Assembly: GCF_036898095.1 (NCBI RefSeq)
Contig: NC_090725.1
Coordinates: 210,072,570 to 210,136,569, forward strand
Direction: 5' to 3'
DNA from: Palaemon carinicauda
Taxonomy: Eukaryota; Arthropoda; Malacostraca; Decapoda; Palaemonidae
Length of the DNA: 64,000 bases
In this document: positions 45,560 to 56,708 of the stretch, one piece after another
Position numbering within the stretch: the first letter of the stretch is position 1
Layout: each line of letters starts with the position of its first letter
The notes under the pieces: generated by a model
Seen by the model: only the letters and a program-made list of their open reading frames with translations
What the model was told of the DNA's origin: nothing
The model's database searches: none
Program-made: the position numbers and the translations under genes

Positions 45560-47850
45560 CTGAGAAAGCAAAGAGCTTATAAAGTACAAGAGAAATGAAA
45601 AACAATACAGTAATATGTAAATAGAAATATTGCCGACTGGTGACAGAATGAGAGGTTACAGCATCAATGACGAGAACCTAACTTACGTTTGAAAACCTCG
45701 AAAACCCAAAGTAAGACAAAAATGGAGTTTTACATAACCAGTACTACACAAAAATAAGTCTCGGCAAAAGAAAAGCTAATGTGTAAAAGTACATGATAGA
45801 AAATATTACCGCTTCATTAATGAAAGAGAAACTATACATTGCCAATAAACTAACCTAGCCTATGTCTGAAAACCCACATGTAAAACAGAAAATTAGATTT
45901 TTATATATTCTGTACTTAACAAATGGTGTGAGAGCTGAGATGTTGAAGGAAGGGGCTGTGACTGTACTTGAATGGTTGGTGAGATTGTTTAATATGTGTT
46001 TTTTGTTGTCAATGGTACCAGTAAATTGGGTTTGTGCATGTATTGTACCACTATATAAAGGTAAGGGAGATGAGATGAGTGTTGTAATTCAAGGGGTAAT
46101 AGTTTGTTGAGTGTGGTTGGAAAAGTGTATGGTAGAGTATTGATTAATAGGATTAAGGATAAAACAGAGAATGCAATCCTAGAAGTACAGGGTGGTTTTT
46201 GAAGAGGTAGGGGATGTATGAATCTGGTTTTTACAGTTAGACAGATATGCGAGAAATATTTAGCCAAAGGGAAGGAGGTGTATGTTGCGTTTATGGATCT
46301 GGAGAAAGTGTATGATAGAGTTGATAGGGAAGTGATGTGGAATGTGATGAGGTTATATGGAATTGGTGGAAGGTTGTTGCAAGCAGTGAAAAGTTTCTAC
46401 AAAGGTAGTAAAGTGTGTGTTAGGATAGGAAATGAAGTGAGCGATTAGTTTCCAGTGAGAGTGAGGCTGAGACAGGGATGTGTGATGTCTCCATAGCTGT
46501 TTAACTTGCATGTTGATGGAGTGGTGAGAAAGCTGAATGCTCGAGTGCTTGGATGAGGATTGAAACTGGTAGACGAGAATGATCATGAATGGGAGGTAAA
46601 TCAGTTGTTGTTTGCGGATGATACTGTACTGGTTGCAGACACGGAAGAGAAGCTTGGACGATTAGTGACAGAATTTGGAAGAGTGTGTGAGAGAAGGAAG
46701 TTGAGAGTTAATGTGGGTAAGAGTAAGGTTATGAGATATTCGAGAAGGAAAGTTGGTGCGAGGTTGAATGTCATGTTAAATGGAGATTTACTTGAGGAGG
46801 TGGATCAGTTTAAGTACTTGGGGTCTGTTATTGCAGCAAATGGTGGAGTGGAAGCAGATGTACGTCAGAGAGTGAGTGAAGGATGCAAAATGTTGGGTGG
46901 CCAGTGAAGGGAGTGGTAAAGAATAGAGGGTTGGGCATGAATGTAAAGAGAGTTCTGTATGAGAAAGTGATTGTACCAACTGTGATGTATGGAAGATAGG
47001 GTTAGGAATGAAGTAGTGAGGGTGAGAACAGATGTAAGAAATGAGTTAGCAGCTAGAGAGGATATGAATATGTTGAGGTGATTTGGCCATGTTGAGAATT
47101 GAAAATGGCTGTCTGCTAAAGAAGGTGATGTATGCAAGAGTTGATGGGAGAAGTACAAGAGGAAGGCCAAGGTTTGGGTGAATGGATGGAGTGAAGAAAG
47201 CTCTGGGTGATAGGAGGATAGATGTGAGAGAGGAGAGAGAGCGTGCTAGAAATAGGAATGAATGGCGAGCGATTGTGATGCAGTTCCGGTAGGCCCTGCT
47301 GCTTCCTCCACTCGCCTTGGATGACCGCAGAGGTAGCAGCAGTAGGGGATTCAGTTATGAAGCTTCATCTCTGGTGGATAACGGGGGAGGGTGGGCTGTG
47401 ACACACTAGCAGTACCAGCCGAACTTGGTTGAGTCTCTTGTCAGGTTGGGAGGAACGTAGAGGAAAGGTCCCCTTTTTATCCTTTGTTTGATGTTAGCTA
47501 CCCCAAAAAATTGGGGGAAGTGCCTTGGTATATGTATGTGTATACTAAACAAAAATAGTGATTTAATATACCCTGTACTATTTAATGAAAAGCTTTAGTG
47601 TTCAGAATATATAAATGAAAAAATATTACCATGTTACTGAAAGAGATGCTATTCTTTGCGAAAAATTTAACTTTGCATATGTGAAAACTCTTAAAACTCA
47701 CAGGCTAAACAAAAATAATGTTTTAATATACTATACCCTGTACTTTGTAAAGAAAAGCTATAAGGTTTAGAATATTTGACTGGAAAAATATTGCCGACTC
47801 ATGACTGAAAGAGATGGTATTCATTCCCGAAAATCGAACCTTGCATGAAA
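45560..47850. repeat. ~165-176-bp tandem satellite, split by a LINE
   Basis: Diverged units share ATATTGCCGACT / ATATTACCG, then 'tgactgaaagagatggtattc'-like and 'cctatgtctgaaaaccc'-like sequence. Landmarks at 45627 and 45803, and at 47623 and 47788, give periods of 176 and 165 bp. The LINE at about 45915-47540 sits between the second and third of these units. Confidence 0.7.
45915..47540 (+). mobile_element. LINE (non-LTR retrotransposon), 5'-truncated
   Basis: An RT domain broken by several stops: GVRAEMLKEGAVTVLEWLVR, CIVPLYKGKGD, VYVAFMDLEKVYDRVDREVM, RQGCVMSP, and the active-site VNQLLFADDTVLVADTEEKL (FADD). Then VNVGKSKVMRYSRRK and QFKYLGSVIAANGGVEADVR follow, with a degraded C-terminus (NRNEWRAIVMQFR) near 47290. 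The 3' UTR contains CCCCAAAAAATTGGGG, a small hairpin, before TGCCTTGGTATATGTATGTG. No endonuclease domain is present, as expected for 5' truncation during insertion. The clade is not certain. Confidence 0.85.
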
Positions 47851-47911
47851 TAATATACCCTCGATTAACTACCAATTTGATAAATGTTAGATTTTCCAAT
47901 TCCTATCTTGT

Positions 47912-47917
<6 letters not shown>

Positions 47918-47960
<43 letters not shown>

Positions 47961-47983
47961 TAGATATACATATACATATACAT

Positions 47984-48057
<74 letters not shown>

Positions 48058-48072
48058 GATATACATGTACAT

Positions 48073-48124
<52 letters not shown>

Positions 48125-48146
48125 GATATACATATACATACATATA

Positions 48147-48241
<95 letters not shown>
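47918..48241. repeat. TA-rich compound microsatellite
   Basis: About 320 bp of TA runs interrupted by TACATATACAT and ACACACAC blocks. Repeated 'aatagatatacat' phrases suggest that a longer unit has been duplicated. Confidence 0.95.
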
Positions 48242-48245
<4 letters not shown>

Positions 48246-49224
48246 GGCCTTTTAAGCTTATGAATCTGTTTTCATTATACTCTGGTACTAGTCCTTGTGG
48301 ACTACACTTCCCCCCAAAAAAGATGGTTTGACAAAGAAATTCCTTATTTTTTGGGAGGTACTCTGGTACCCAACACCATCCCACCTCCTTAGACTCGTGA
48401 AAAGAGAAGGGATATATTTGAGACCTATTCTCATCAGGAAAAGATAATAGTAAATAAACACTAGAGTAACATTGTCTGTATTATCATGGAGTAGTAGTGC
48501 TTTTCCATTGCTGCTCTGTTGTTCTGCAGACAAATTTAGCATAGAAAGTGCTATGATGGGATTATAGAGAGGCTGAACCCGTGGGTCTCCCTAATACACA
48601 TGAGTCGTGCTTGCACATAGATACAGGGGCTATGGTCAGGGAAAATTATATTTCTTTGGTATATCCTGTTGTATTGAATTCCTTTTTCCAACCTAAATGA
48701 GAAAGTCCTTGGGACCATATAACATTACCTTTCATAAAATATGGGTTTCCTTTATCAAAACCCCTTTTAGGATGATTAAAGTCATCATCGGAATCTTTGC
48801 ACATTTTCAGGTTATGAGAGGTAGATGTGTCATCCAAATCTAAGAGAATTAATGTTCAAAAATTTTCTCTAGATCTAAACCCATTGCTCTATTTAAATTG
48901 CTCTCTTCTTGTCCCTCCAGCTACTGGATCTGATTACATAGAGGGATCAGCTAACTTCAGAGAACCAAAGGAAATTAGTTCACACTTGCCAGGCTACCTG
49001 GGCCATATACTGATCATCTTTCCTTTAGAATACGATGACAATGTTTTGGGATGATTGCATTGAAGAAATTGTTTAAAAGTAAAAATATTTATTGAGCAAT
49101 AATTTCTTCATTTGTAATATTTATTGGAATACAGGTGTAATATTTATTTATTTGACAATATGAATTAGGTTGAGTTTTTAACATATTAATGTGTTGCTTA
49201 TGGTATGTATTCTTTATTTTCAAG
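48242..49224. other. Host intron 3' end, no gene seen
   Basis: The segment ends at the acceptor of the 49225 exon. A C-type DIRS terminal-like phrase (GGTTTGACAAAGAAATTCC then TTATTTTTTGGGAGG, about 48323-48358) and a repeated TACTCTGGTAC suggest a much decayed DIRS terminus. The rest has no recognisable content. Confidence 0.45.
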
Positions 49225-49307
49225 GTGTATGCCATCAATTATAACCAGATTCAGCTTTGACACACTTGATGGAGCCTACATCATCCCTCCTATTCAATAT
49301 CCAGATG
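49225..49307 (+). CDS. FAD-dependent oxidoreductase (DAO fold), internal exon
   Basis: The acceptor is TTATTTTCAAG and the donor ATG|GTAATG. Its first base completes the Lys codon left open by the exon ending at 15029. The join then reads CMPSIITRFSFDTLDGAYII, then PPIQYPDG, without a stop. Matching phase, open frame and the family-like PS.I...DG.Y..P pattern (DAO enzymes place a substrate-side strand here) indicate that it belongs to the same gene despite the 34.2-kb intron. It ends after the first base of a codon, so further exons must lie downstream of the window. Confidence 0.75.
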
Positions 49308-49392
49308 GTAATGTAACATTTTATACTAAGAGATGATGGTTGCATTAAACATGTTATTTGACATTATTTTGTTTTAAGGAAACTGTTCTTTA

Positions 49393-49952
49393 AAACGGAT
49401 TTTGAGCGAAGCGAAAAATCTATCTTTGGGTGAGATAGCCATGGCGTCCTGATGGAAGGTTCCTTATTGGTAGCTTCCTTGGGTATATAACTACTAAGAA
49501 ATTCCCAGAGAATTTAACCACAGGTTATCACAGAATTCTAACTTCTGGAGCGAGTATCCTAATGGTTTCCCTTTAAGACATCGTATATCAACAGGGGACG
49601 CATGTATTAACGCGCCACATAGCTATCTGCACCCCACATAGAGTTAACACTTCGATGTGGAGGGGCGGAGAATAGCTGGGGAGCCGTTCCACAGCTATAC
49701 TCGTCCGTGGCTACTTTTGGCACTCGAAACGTAAACAAACGGGCGCCATTGCTAAATGACGTCACGTCCGTCCTCATCCTGATGCCAGTTGCTTGCCGAT
49801 CACCATGATACAGCAGGACAGGGTGGGGCCTGAAAGGCTGGACAAAGTAGCAGGGAGGGTCCATCAGGACACCATGGCTATCTCACCCAAAAATAGATTT
49901 TTCGCTTCGCTCAAAATCCGTTTTTTGGGCTCAAGCTATGGCGTCCTGATGG
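49393..49952. repeat. 3' ITR and ICR of copy C2
   Basis: The outer end AAACGGATTTTGAGCGAAGC, GAAAAATCTATCTTTGGGTG, AGATAGCCATGGCGTCCTGA is repeated in inverse at 49861-49920. It is then joined at AAAATCCGTTTTTTGGGCTC to the complement of the other outer end (CAAGCTATGGCGTCCTGATG). This is the same circle-junction architecture as in A, B and C1. Confidence 0.88.
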
Positions 49953-50535
49953 AAGAATACCAGAGAATCAATGTATCGTGGTAGATTTCCCCTTGTAGTG
50001 TATGTGCCGAGGGCTTTGAATAGGGTAAGCATAGTGACCTCGATAGAGGTTCCGTGGGGATGAAACTTCCTGCCCACCTTGGCAGAGAAGTCCCAACGGA
50101 CCATGCTGAAGATCAAAGTGGTCATCGAAGGGCTACCCACCTTGCGGGGAGAACGTGAAGAACTCGGAGACAAGACAGAATGGTTGATATTCATATAGGA
50201 ACATTCTCAATGACAGACAAGTGGTGGTTAGGCACTGTATTTTGTAACAAGAGAACGATCTGGTCTTGAAGGTATAGCGCAAGTAAGTATTCAGTTAGGA
50301 ATATTACATAGCATAGGTGAGTATATAATATGGATTGAACCTATTATTCTTCATCATTTTTTAAAAGAAAAGGGGATAATGAAACTATGACAACCATGTA
50401 TTTCATAGTATAAGTAGGAGCGGATTGAGACGCACAAGTAATAAAATAGAAACTTTATTTCACAATTGCAGAATATGGTAAATAAATGCAATAAGGGATG
50501 TAAAAGTAATTTACAATAAATTATAGTGTACATAG

Positions 50536-50713
50536 TTTTTAAATATTTAACTTAGCCGGTGAATATATATAGCTGCAACTCTGTTGCTCGACAGACAAAA
50601 AACTGTAAAAAACTTGCCAGCGATCGCTATACAGGTTGCGGGTGTGCCCATCAGCGCCAACTGTCGGCCAGATACCATACTCCATGTAAACAAAGACTCA
50701 ATTTTCTTCTCTG
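50536..50713. repeat. Left ITR of copy B2
   Basis: Inverse of 56848-57045, including GCCAGCGATCGCTATACAGG, GTGTGCCCATCAGCGCCAAC and TGTCGGCCAGATACCATACT. GCGATCGC and CAGCGCCA(A/T)CTGT are also shared with the B1 ITR. Confidence 0.9.
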
Positions 50714-50914
50714 TCGACGTGTCGACAAGACGTACTTTACTCGCTGTTGAAACCTGGAGTTTTTCCCATCATCTTTGGTGAAGTACTTTATTTTGGTTTT
50801 GAGCTTTCGCTGTGCAGGGTTTTTCTTCAAATAAATCCTTGAACTCTTTTTTGTATCGGATTCTTTGTTGATGACTTAGATCGTTTTTTGGAATTTTCCC
50901 TTGACCAATTCAAA

Positions 50915-53347
50915 ATGGCTGACCTTTCACAAGTTCCCAAGTTTAGAAAATGCAATGCTAGGGACTGTTCTAGGCATCTTCCAAAGGCTTCTCTCGACCC
51001 TCACACTGTTTGTTCCAATTGTCGGGGTAAAACCTGTCAATTGGAAGATCGGTGTGAGGAATGCGTGGGCCTTTCGGAATTCGATTTTATCGAATTTGAG
51101 AAGTACACACGCAGGCTAGAGAGAGATAGAATAAGGAGAAGTTCTTCTAGGTCGATAGATTTTTCCTCTCCTCATGCCCCTCAACCTATTCCTTCCCCTG
51201 TAGTGGTTGTTCCTAACCCCCCTCCTAGCACTCAGGAACCATCGATGGCTGACATGATGCGTGCTATCCATGCCCTGGGGGAGAGAGTTGAGTCCCTTGC
51301 AAGTGACCGCAATCAACTCATGGCGGATGTTAAGGAGCTAAAGTGCCAAAGTGCCGCGGGAAGTGATGAAGTGCCTAGTGAAAGTGTTGTGAACAGTGTT
51401 GCGCTTGAGGGTTCGTCTGTTCGTGCCTGTCGTCCTCCTAGTCCGGGACCTCTTGCAAGCTCCCAAGCCCAGGGGAGAAGCAATGTCGTACGACGCATGG
51501 GTTCGAGAGGCCTTGATCAGCGAACAGACGTTCCCTCCATGGTATCAGGCGTATCTCCCCAAGATCGCCCCTACCTACGTAAGACGAGAGAGCCCGTTTT
51601 TACCTCGTCGTCTGAAGGTGTTTCTCGTAAGAAACTTTGGACCAAGGTCTCACGACCTTTAAAACGTAAGACGGTCCCTTCAGGACAAGTCCAACGTCCC
51701 GGTTGTAGCCACTGGGTCAGTTCGGACTCGTTGCCGTCATCTGATGACTGCTCACCGCCTAAGAGAGGCAAAGCGGTACCGCCTCAGTCGCTAACCCCGT
51801 CTGTTGCCGCACCTGCTCCCGTAGACCCTAAATGGGCTTTGCTGCAAGACATGCAGTCCAAGCTTGCGTCCTTGATGGAGGACTTTCATGCGGAGAAGGT
51901 TGCTGCTGAACCTTCTGGCCAACAACCTTCCAAGCGATCGGTTGTGCGTCCTGTTGACGCTGAGGTAACCTTCTCGCGTCTACCAGTTAAGGTGGTTCCT
52001 CCACCGATGCGACCCAGTGTGGGTTGCCAGCCGCACGTTGACGTTAAGCGACGCTCGGAGGTGGTTGTTGACGTTCAGGACGTTCAACAACCATCAGAGG
52101 TGACTTGTTTTGACGCGGTGCGTCAACCTCCGCAACCCGGTATGGTGTTGACTGCACAACCCAGACGGTCTAGACAGTCTCGGGTGGACGCTGTGCATCC
52201 TCGCGCACCCATGGTTGTTGACAGTTCACAGACTGTGCAGCAGTTCCATGACGTTGCGTCCGGCTCCGTCACGCATGCACCAGTGCGACCGGACTCAGCG
52301 AGCCAGACGTTGCCCACTCCGTTGCCGTTTCCTCATCAGTTTTCGGATGAGGAACTATCTGATGAGGACGTTGCTGAACAACAAGACGATCAACCGTCAG
52401 AACTGGACGAGCCCAAGGCAACTCAACCATCATTGGACTTTAGAAAAGTCATGGCTGTATTCAAAGAGTTGTTTCCTGACCATTTTATTTCTGTGGCTCC
52501 TCGTTCTCCGCCGTCAGAGTTTGTATTAGGCATGCCTTCTACCGCACCTGCCTTTACTAAACTCGTTCTCTCACGCTCATCCAAGAGAGCTTTGCGGCTG
52601 TTAGGAGACTGGTTAGAGTCTAAGAAGAGTTTAGGGAAGACAGCATTTGCCTTTCCCCCATCTAAACTCTCTTCTAGATCGAGCGTCTGGTATGCCACGG
52701 GAGAAGTTCTCGGCTTGGGAGTTCCTGCCTCTGCCCAGGGCGACTTCTCAAGTCTTGTAGACTCTCCCCGCCGCCTTGCCATGAGACGCTCGAAGATTTG
52801 TTGGTCACCATCGGACCTGGACCACCTTCTTAAAGGGATATTTAGGGCTTTCGAAGTCTTTAACTTTTTAGACTGGTGCTTAGGAGCCCTGAGCAGGAAA
52901 ATCTCTTCGACAGATAAGGATATTTCTTTGCTCATTATGTCCTGCATGGACAAGGCCGTCCGTGATGGGTCCAATGAGCTAGCTGCCTCATTCACGTCCG
53001 GAGTCCTGAAGAAGCGAGAGTCTCTCTGTTCGTTCCTGTCTGCTGGAGTTACGCCATGCCAGAGATCTGAACTTCTCTTTGCTCCCCTTTCCAAGTGCCT
53101 GTTTCCTGAAGTCTTGGTAAAGGAAATTGCCGCTTCGTTAGTTCAGAAGGACACCCACGATCTAGTTGCGTCCTCAGCTCGCAAAGCTCCCCCTTTGCCT
53201 ACTTTGTCTGCTAGACCGAGGATAGACACTCCAGCGTCTCGCTTTATTCCGCCCTTTCGTGGCAGAGCCTCCAGCAGAGGAGGTGCTCGTGCCGAAGGGA
53301 AACGAGGGAAGAGGAAAGGACCCAAGTCCTCCAAGGGCAGAGTCTGA
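50915..53347 (+). CDS. gag: DIRS Gag (B2), intact
   Basis: 810 residues from ATG in AAAATGGCTGACC (good context; equivalent ATG in B1). N-terminal zinc-like module CNARDC...DPHTVCSNC...CQLEDRCEEC (residues about 10-50). The middle, about 90-540, is rich in Pro, Ser and Val and has an acidic SDEELSDEDV patch. The folded C-terminal block spans about 545-740 (KLVLSRSSKRALRLLGDWLE, FNFLDWCLGALSRKI, LCSFLSAGVTPCQRSELLFA, LFPEVLVKEIAASLVQKDTH) and the tail is basic RG/SRGG. It should assemble the particle and bind RNA. The RT frame begins inside its last 30 codons. Confidence 0.88.
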   Translation: MADLSQVPKFRKCNARDCSRHLPKASLDPHTVCSNCRGKTCQLEDRCEECVGLSEFDFIEFEKYTRRLERDRIRRSSSRSIDFSSPHAPQPIPSPVVVVPNPPPSTQEPSMADMMRAIHALGERVESLASDRNQLMADVKELKCQSAAGSDEVPSESVVNSVALEGSSVRACRPPSPGPLASSQAQGRSNVVRRMGSRGLDQRTDVPSMVSGVSPQDRPYLRKTREPVFTSSSEGVSRKKLWTKVSRPLKRKTVPSGQVQRPGCSHWVSSDSLPSSDDCSPPKRGKAVPPQSLTPSVAAPAPVDPKWALLQDMQSKLASLMEDFHAEKVAAEPSGQQPSKRSVVRPVDAEVTFSRLPVKVVPPPMRPSVGCQPHVDVKRRSEVVVDVQDVQQPSEVTCFDAVRQPPQPGMVLTAQPRRSRQSRVDAVHPRAPMVVDSSQTVQQFHDVASGSVTHAPVRPDSASQTLPTPLPFPHQFSDEELSDEDVAEQQDDQPSELDEPKATQPSLDFRKVMAVFKELFPDHFISVAPRSPPSEFVLGMPSTAPAFTKLVLSRSSKRALRLLGDWLESKKSLGKTAFAFPPSKLSSRSSVWYATGEVLGLGVPASAQGDFSSLVDSPRRLAMRRSKICWSPSDLDHLLKGIFRAFEVFNFLDWCLGALSRKISSTDKDISLLIMSCMDKAVRDGSNELAASFTSGVLKKRESLCSFLSAGVTPCQRSELLFAPLSKCLFPEVLVKEIAASLVQKDTHDLVASSARKAPPLPTLSARPRIDTPASRFIPPFRGRASSRGGARAEGKRGKRKGPKSSKGRV
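53255..53261 (+). other. Candidate +1 ribosomal frameshift site (TTT_CGT_G)
   Basis: Gag codons CCC TTT CGT GGC, identical to B1 at the same place. The +1 frame then reads GTG GCA GAG CCT of RT. Confidence 0.55.
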
Positions 53348-55308
53348 CTGCCCGCAACTTCAGACAGCAGTGGGAGCCAGACTCAAGAACTTCTGGCAAG
53401 CCTGGGAGAAGAGAGGCGCAGATTCACAATCTGTGAAGTTGCTCAGAGAGGGGTACAAAATCCCTTTTGTACGCAAACCCCCTCTAGCAACGTCCCCCAT
53501 CGATCTCTCTCCCAGGTACAGAGAGGAAGAAAAGAGACAAGCCCTGAAACTGGAAGTGTCTCTTTTGCTAGAGAAGGGAGCGGTGGTCAAAGTCTCGGAC
53601 CTTCGATCACCGGGATTTTACAACCGTCTCTTCCTAGTTTCAAAGAAGACAGGAGGTTGGAGACCGGTGCTAGACGTCAGTGCTCTGAATGTCTTTGTCA
53701 CAAAGACGAAGTTCTCCATGGAGACCACAAAGTCAGTCTTAGCAGCGGTCAGAAGGGAAGACTGGATGGTCTCGCTAGACCTAAGGGACGCCTACTTCCA
53801 CATCCCCATTCACTCAGACTCCCAACCTTTTCTGAGATTCGTCTTCGAAAATGTGGTCTACCAGTTTCGGGCCCTGTGCTTTGGCCTAAGCACAGCTCCT
53901 CTCGTGTTTACGAGGCTGATGAGGAATGTGGCCAAATTCCTCCACTTATCGGACATCCGAGCCTCCCTTTATTTGGACGACTGGCTTCTCAGAGCCTCTT
54001 CCAGTCGTCGCTGTCTGAAGGATCTCAAGTGGACTCTAGATCTGACCAAGGAATTGGGACTCCTTGTCAATTTGGAAAAGTCGCAGCTGGTCCCATCCCA
54101 AACTATTCTGTATTTAGGGATGGAGATTCACAGTCTAGCTTTTCGGGCTTTTCCGTCGGCCCCCAGAATAGATCAAGCCCTGCTATCCATCCAGAAGATG
54201 CTGAAGAAGGAACGCTGCTCAGTCAGGCTGTGGATGAGTCTGGTAGGGACGCTGTCATCCCTGGAACAATTTGTATCACTAGGAAGACTACACCTCCGTC
54301 CTCTTCAATACCATCTAGCTTTTCACTGGAAAAAGGACAAGACGCTAGAAGCGGTCTCGATCCCGATTTCCGAAAAGATAAAAGTCTTGTCTGACTTGGT
54401 GGAAGGACAATATCAACCTAAGAGAGGGTCTTCCCCTGGCTGTTCAGACTCCCAACCACGTTCTCTTCTCGGACGCATCGGACTTGGGCTGGGGCGCGAC
54501 ACTGGACGGTCGGGAATGCTCAGGTCTGTGGAACTCGAGTCAGAGGAGCATGCATATCAACTGCAAGGAGCTGTTGGCAGTACATCTGGCCTTGAAAAGC
54601 TTCGAGTATCTCCTTCGAGGCAAAGTGGTGGAAGTAAACTCGGACAACACCATGGCCTTGGCGTACATCTCCAAACAAGGAGGTACCCACTCACTGACGT
54701 TGTACGAGATCGCAAGGGACCTGCTCATCTGGTCAAAAGGTCAAGACATCTCTCTAGTAACGAGGTTCATCCAAGGCGACTTGAACGTCATAGCAGATTG
54801 TCTCAGTCGGAAAGGGCAAGTAATTCCAACCGAATGGACCCTCCACAAGGATGTGTGCAAGAGACTTTGGGCCACTTGGGGTCAACCAACCATAGATCTC
54901 TTTGCAACCTCGCTGACCAAGAGGCTTCCAATCTATTGCTCCCCAGTCCCGGACCCAGCAGCAATACATATAGATGCCTTCCTCCTAGATTGGTCACATC
55001 TGGATCTCTACGCATTCCCACCGTTCAAGATTGCCAACAAGGTACTGCAGAAGTTCGCCTCTCACGAAGGGACAAGGTTGACGTTAGTTGCTCCCCTCTG
55101 GCCCGCGAGAGAATGGTTCACCGAGGTACTTCGATGGTTAGTAGACATTCCCAGAAGTCTTCCTCTAAGGGTAGACCTTCTACGTCAGCCACACGTAAAG
55201 AAGGTACACCAAAGCCTCCACGCTCTTCGTCTGACTGCCTTCAGACTATCGAAAGACTCTCGAGAGCTAGAGGCTTTTCGAAGGAGGCAGCCAGTGCGAT
55301 TGCTATAG
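53259..55308 (+). pseudogene. pol: DIRS RT-RNase H-methyltransferase-like polyprotein (B2), one frameshift
   Basis: RT is intact to about residue 375, with MVSLDLRDAYFHIPIHSDSQ and active site LYLDDWLLRA. One base is gained relative to B1 between 54378 and 54395 (34 versus 33 nt between the conserved TTTCCGAA and GGTGGAAG). RNase H then continues in the next frame: LGWGATLDGRECSG, INCKELLAV, SDNTMALAYI, VIADCLSRKG. Next comes IDLFATSLTKRLPIYCSPVP and LDLYAFPPF of the methyltransferase-like domain, ending at 55308. All catalytic residues seen in B1 are present, so the insertion is the only lesion noticed. Confidence 0.87.
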
Positions 55309-56306
55309 CAAGGAGAGCGTCTACCATTAGAGTCTACCAATCGAAGTGGGAAGTCTTCCGAGACTGGTGCAAGTCAGTTTCTGTATCCTCGACCAGTACC
55401 TCTGTAGCTCAAATAGCTGATTTTCTCTTATACCTGAGAAAAGGACGATCCCTTTCAGCTCCCACTATCAAGGGCTACAGAAGCATGTTGGCATCGGTCT
55501 TCCGGCATAGAGGCTTAGATCTTTCCAACAATAAAGATCTGCAAGACCTCCTTAAGTCTTTTGAGACCACCAAGGAGCGTCGTTTGGCTACCCCTGGATG
55601 GAATTTAGACGTGGTACTAAGATTCCTCATGTCAGACAGGTTTGAGCCGTTACAATCAGCCTCCCTGAAAGATCTCACTCTTAAGACTCTTTTCCTGGTA
55701 TGCTTAGCCTCGGCTAAAAGAGTCAGTGAGATTCATGCCTTCAGCAAGAACATCGGATTTTCGTCGGAAAAAGCCACTTGTTCGCTGCAACTTGGTTTTC
55801 TAGCCAAAAATGAGCTGCCTTCTCGGCCTTGGCCTAAATCTTTCGATATTCCCAGCTTATCGGAGATCGTAGGCAATGAACTAGAAAGAGTCTTATGCCC
55901 TGTTAGAGCTCTTAAGTTCTATTTAAAGCGTACTAAACCTTTACGAGGCCAATCTGAAACTTTATGGTGTTCAGTTAAGAAACCATCCTTGCCTATGTCA
56001 AAGAATGCTTTGTCATACTTTATCAGATTGTTATTACGAGAAGCTCATTCACATCTGAGTGAGGAAGACCGAACTTTGCTTAAGGTGAAGACGCACGAAG
56101 TTAGAGCTGTAGCAACTTCCGTGGCCTTTAAGCAAAATAGATCTCTGCGAAGTATAATGGACGCAACCTATTGGAGAAGCAAGTCAGTGTTCGCGTCATT
56201 TTACTTGAAAGATGTCCAGTCTCTTTACGAGAACTGCTACACACTGGGACCATTCGTAGCAGCGAGTGCAGTAGTGGGTGAGGGCTCAACCACTACAATT
56301 CCCTAA
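55113..56306 (+). CDS. DIRS tyrosine recombinase (B2)
   Basis: 397 residues from the conserved ATG in GAGAGAATGG, the same length as in B1. R203 (ASAKRVSEI), H328 and R331 (THEVRAVA), W354 and Y364 (FASFYLKD) are all kept. The C-terminal SLYENCYTLGPFVAASAVVG is shared with B1. It overlaps the RT frame in the -1 register. The enzyme should join the circular cDNA to the target. Confidence 0.92.
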   Translation: MVHRGTSMVSRHSQKSSSKGRPSTSATRKEGTPKPPRSSSDCLQTIERLSRARGFSKEAASAIAIARRASTIRVYQSKWEVFRDWCKSVSVSSTSTSVAQIADFLLYLRKGRSLSAPTIKGYRSMLASVFRHRGLDLSNNKDLQDLLKSFETTKERRLATPGWNLDVVLRFLMSDRFEPLQSASLKDLTLKTLFLVCLASAKRVSEIHAFSKNIGFSSEKATCSLQLGFLAKNELPSRPWPKSFDIPSLSEIVGNELERVLCPVRALKFYLKRTKPLRGQSETLWCSVKKPSLPMSKNALSYFIRLLLREAHSHLSEEDRTLLKVKTHEVRAVATSVAFKQNRSLRSIMDATYWRSKSVFASFYLKDVQSLYENCYTLGPFVAASAVVGEGSTTTIP

Positions 56307-56708
56307 TTCCATATCCTTTTAATCTGTCTCTTGAAATGTTTTTAATGTTGTTTTTTATGGGTTGTCCGGAAGGCTAAGAAGCCTTTCGCATCCTGGTTGA
56401 TTTGGCGGGTGGTCAAAGTCATTTCTTGAGAGCGCCCAGATTAGGGGTTTGATGAGGTCCTGTTGTATGGGTTGCAGCCCTTGATACTTCAGCTCCTAGG
56501 GGTCTGTCAGCATCCTAAGAGGATCGCGAGGCTCCGTAAGGAAGATGTACTTATAAGGCAGAGTAATCGTCTAAGTCGACTTCCTTACCAGGTACCTATT
56601 TATTTTGTTTTTGTTATTTTGATAACTTCTAAAATGAAATAAAAACTCTTAGCTCATAAGATGTAAACATATTTAACTGGTCTCTACCCACCACCCTGGG
56701 TGTGAATC

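Noticed and set aside
47865..48384. Ile-Tyr-rich frames in the TA-rich tract
   Set aside because: Microsatellite artefacts.
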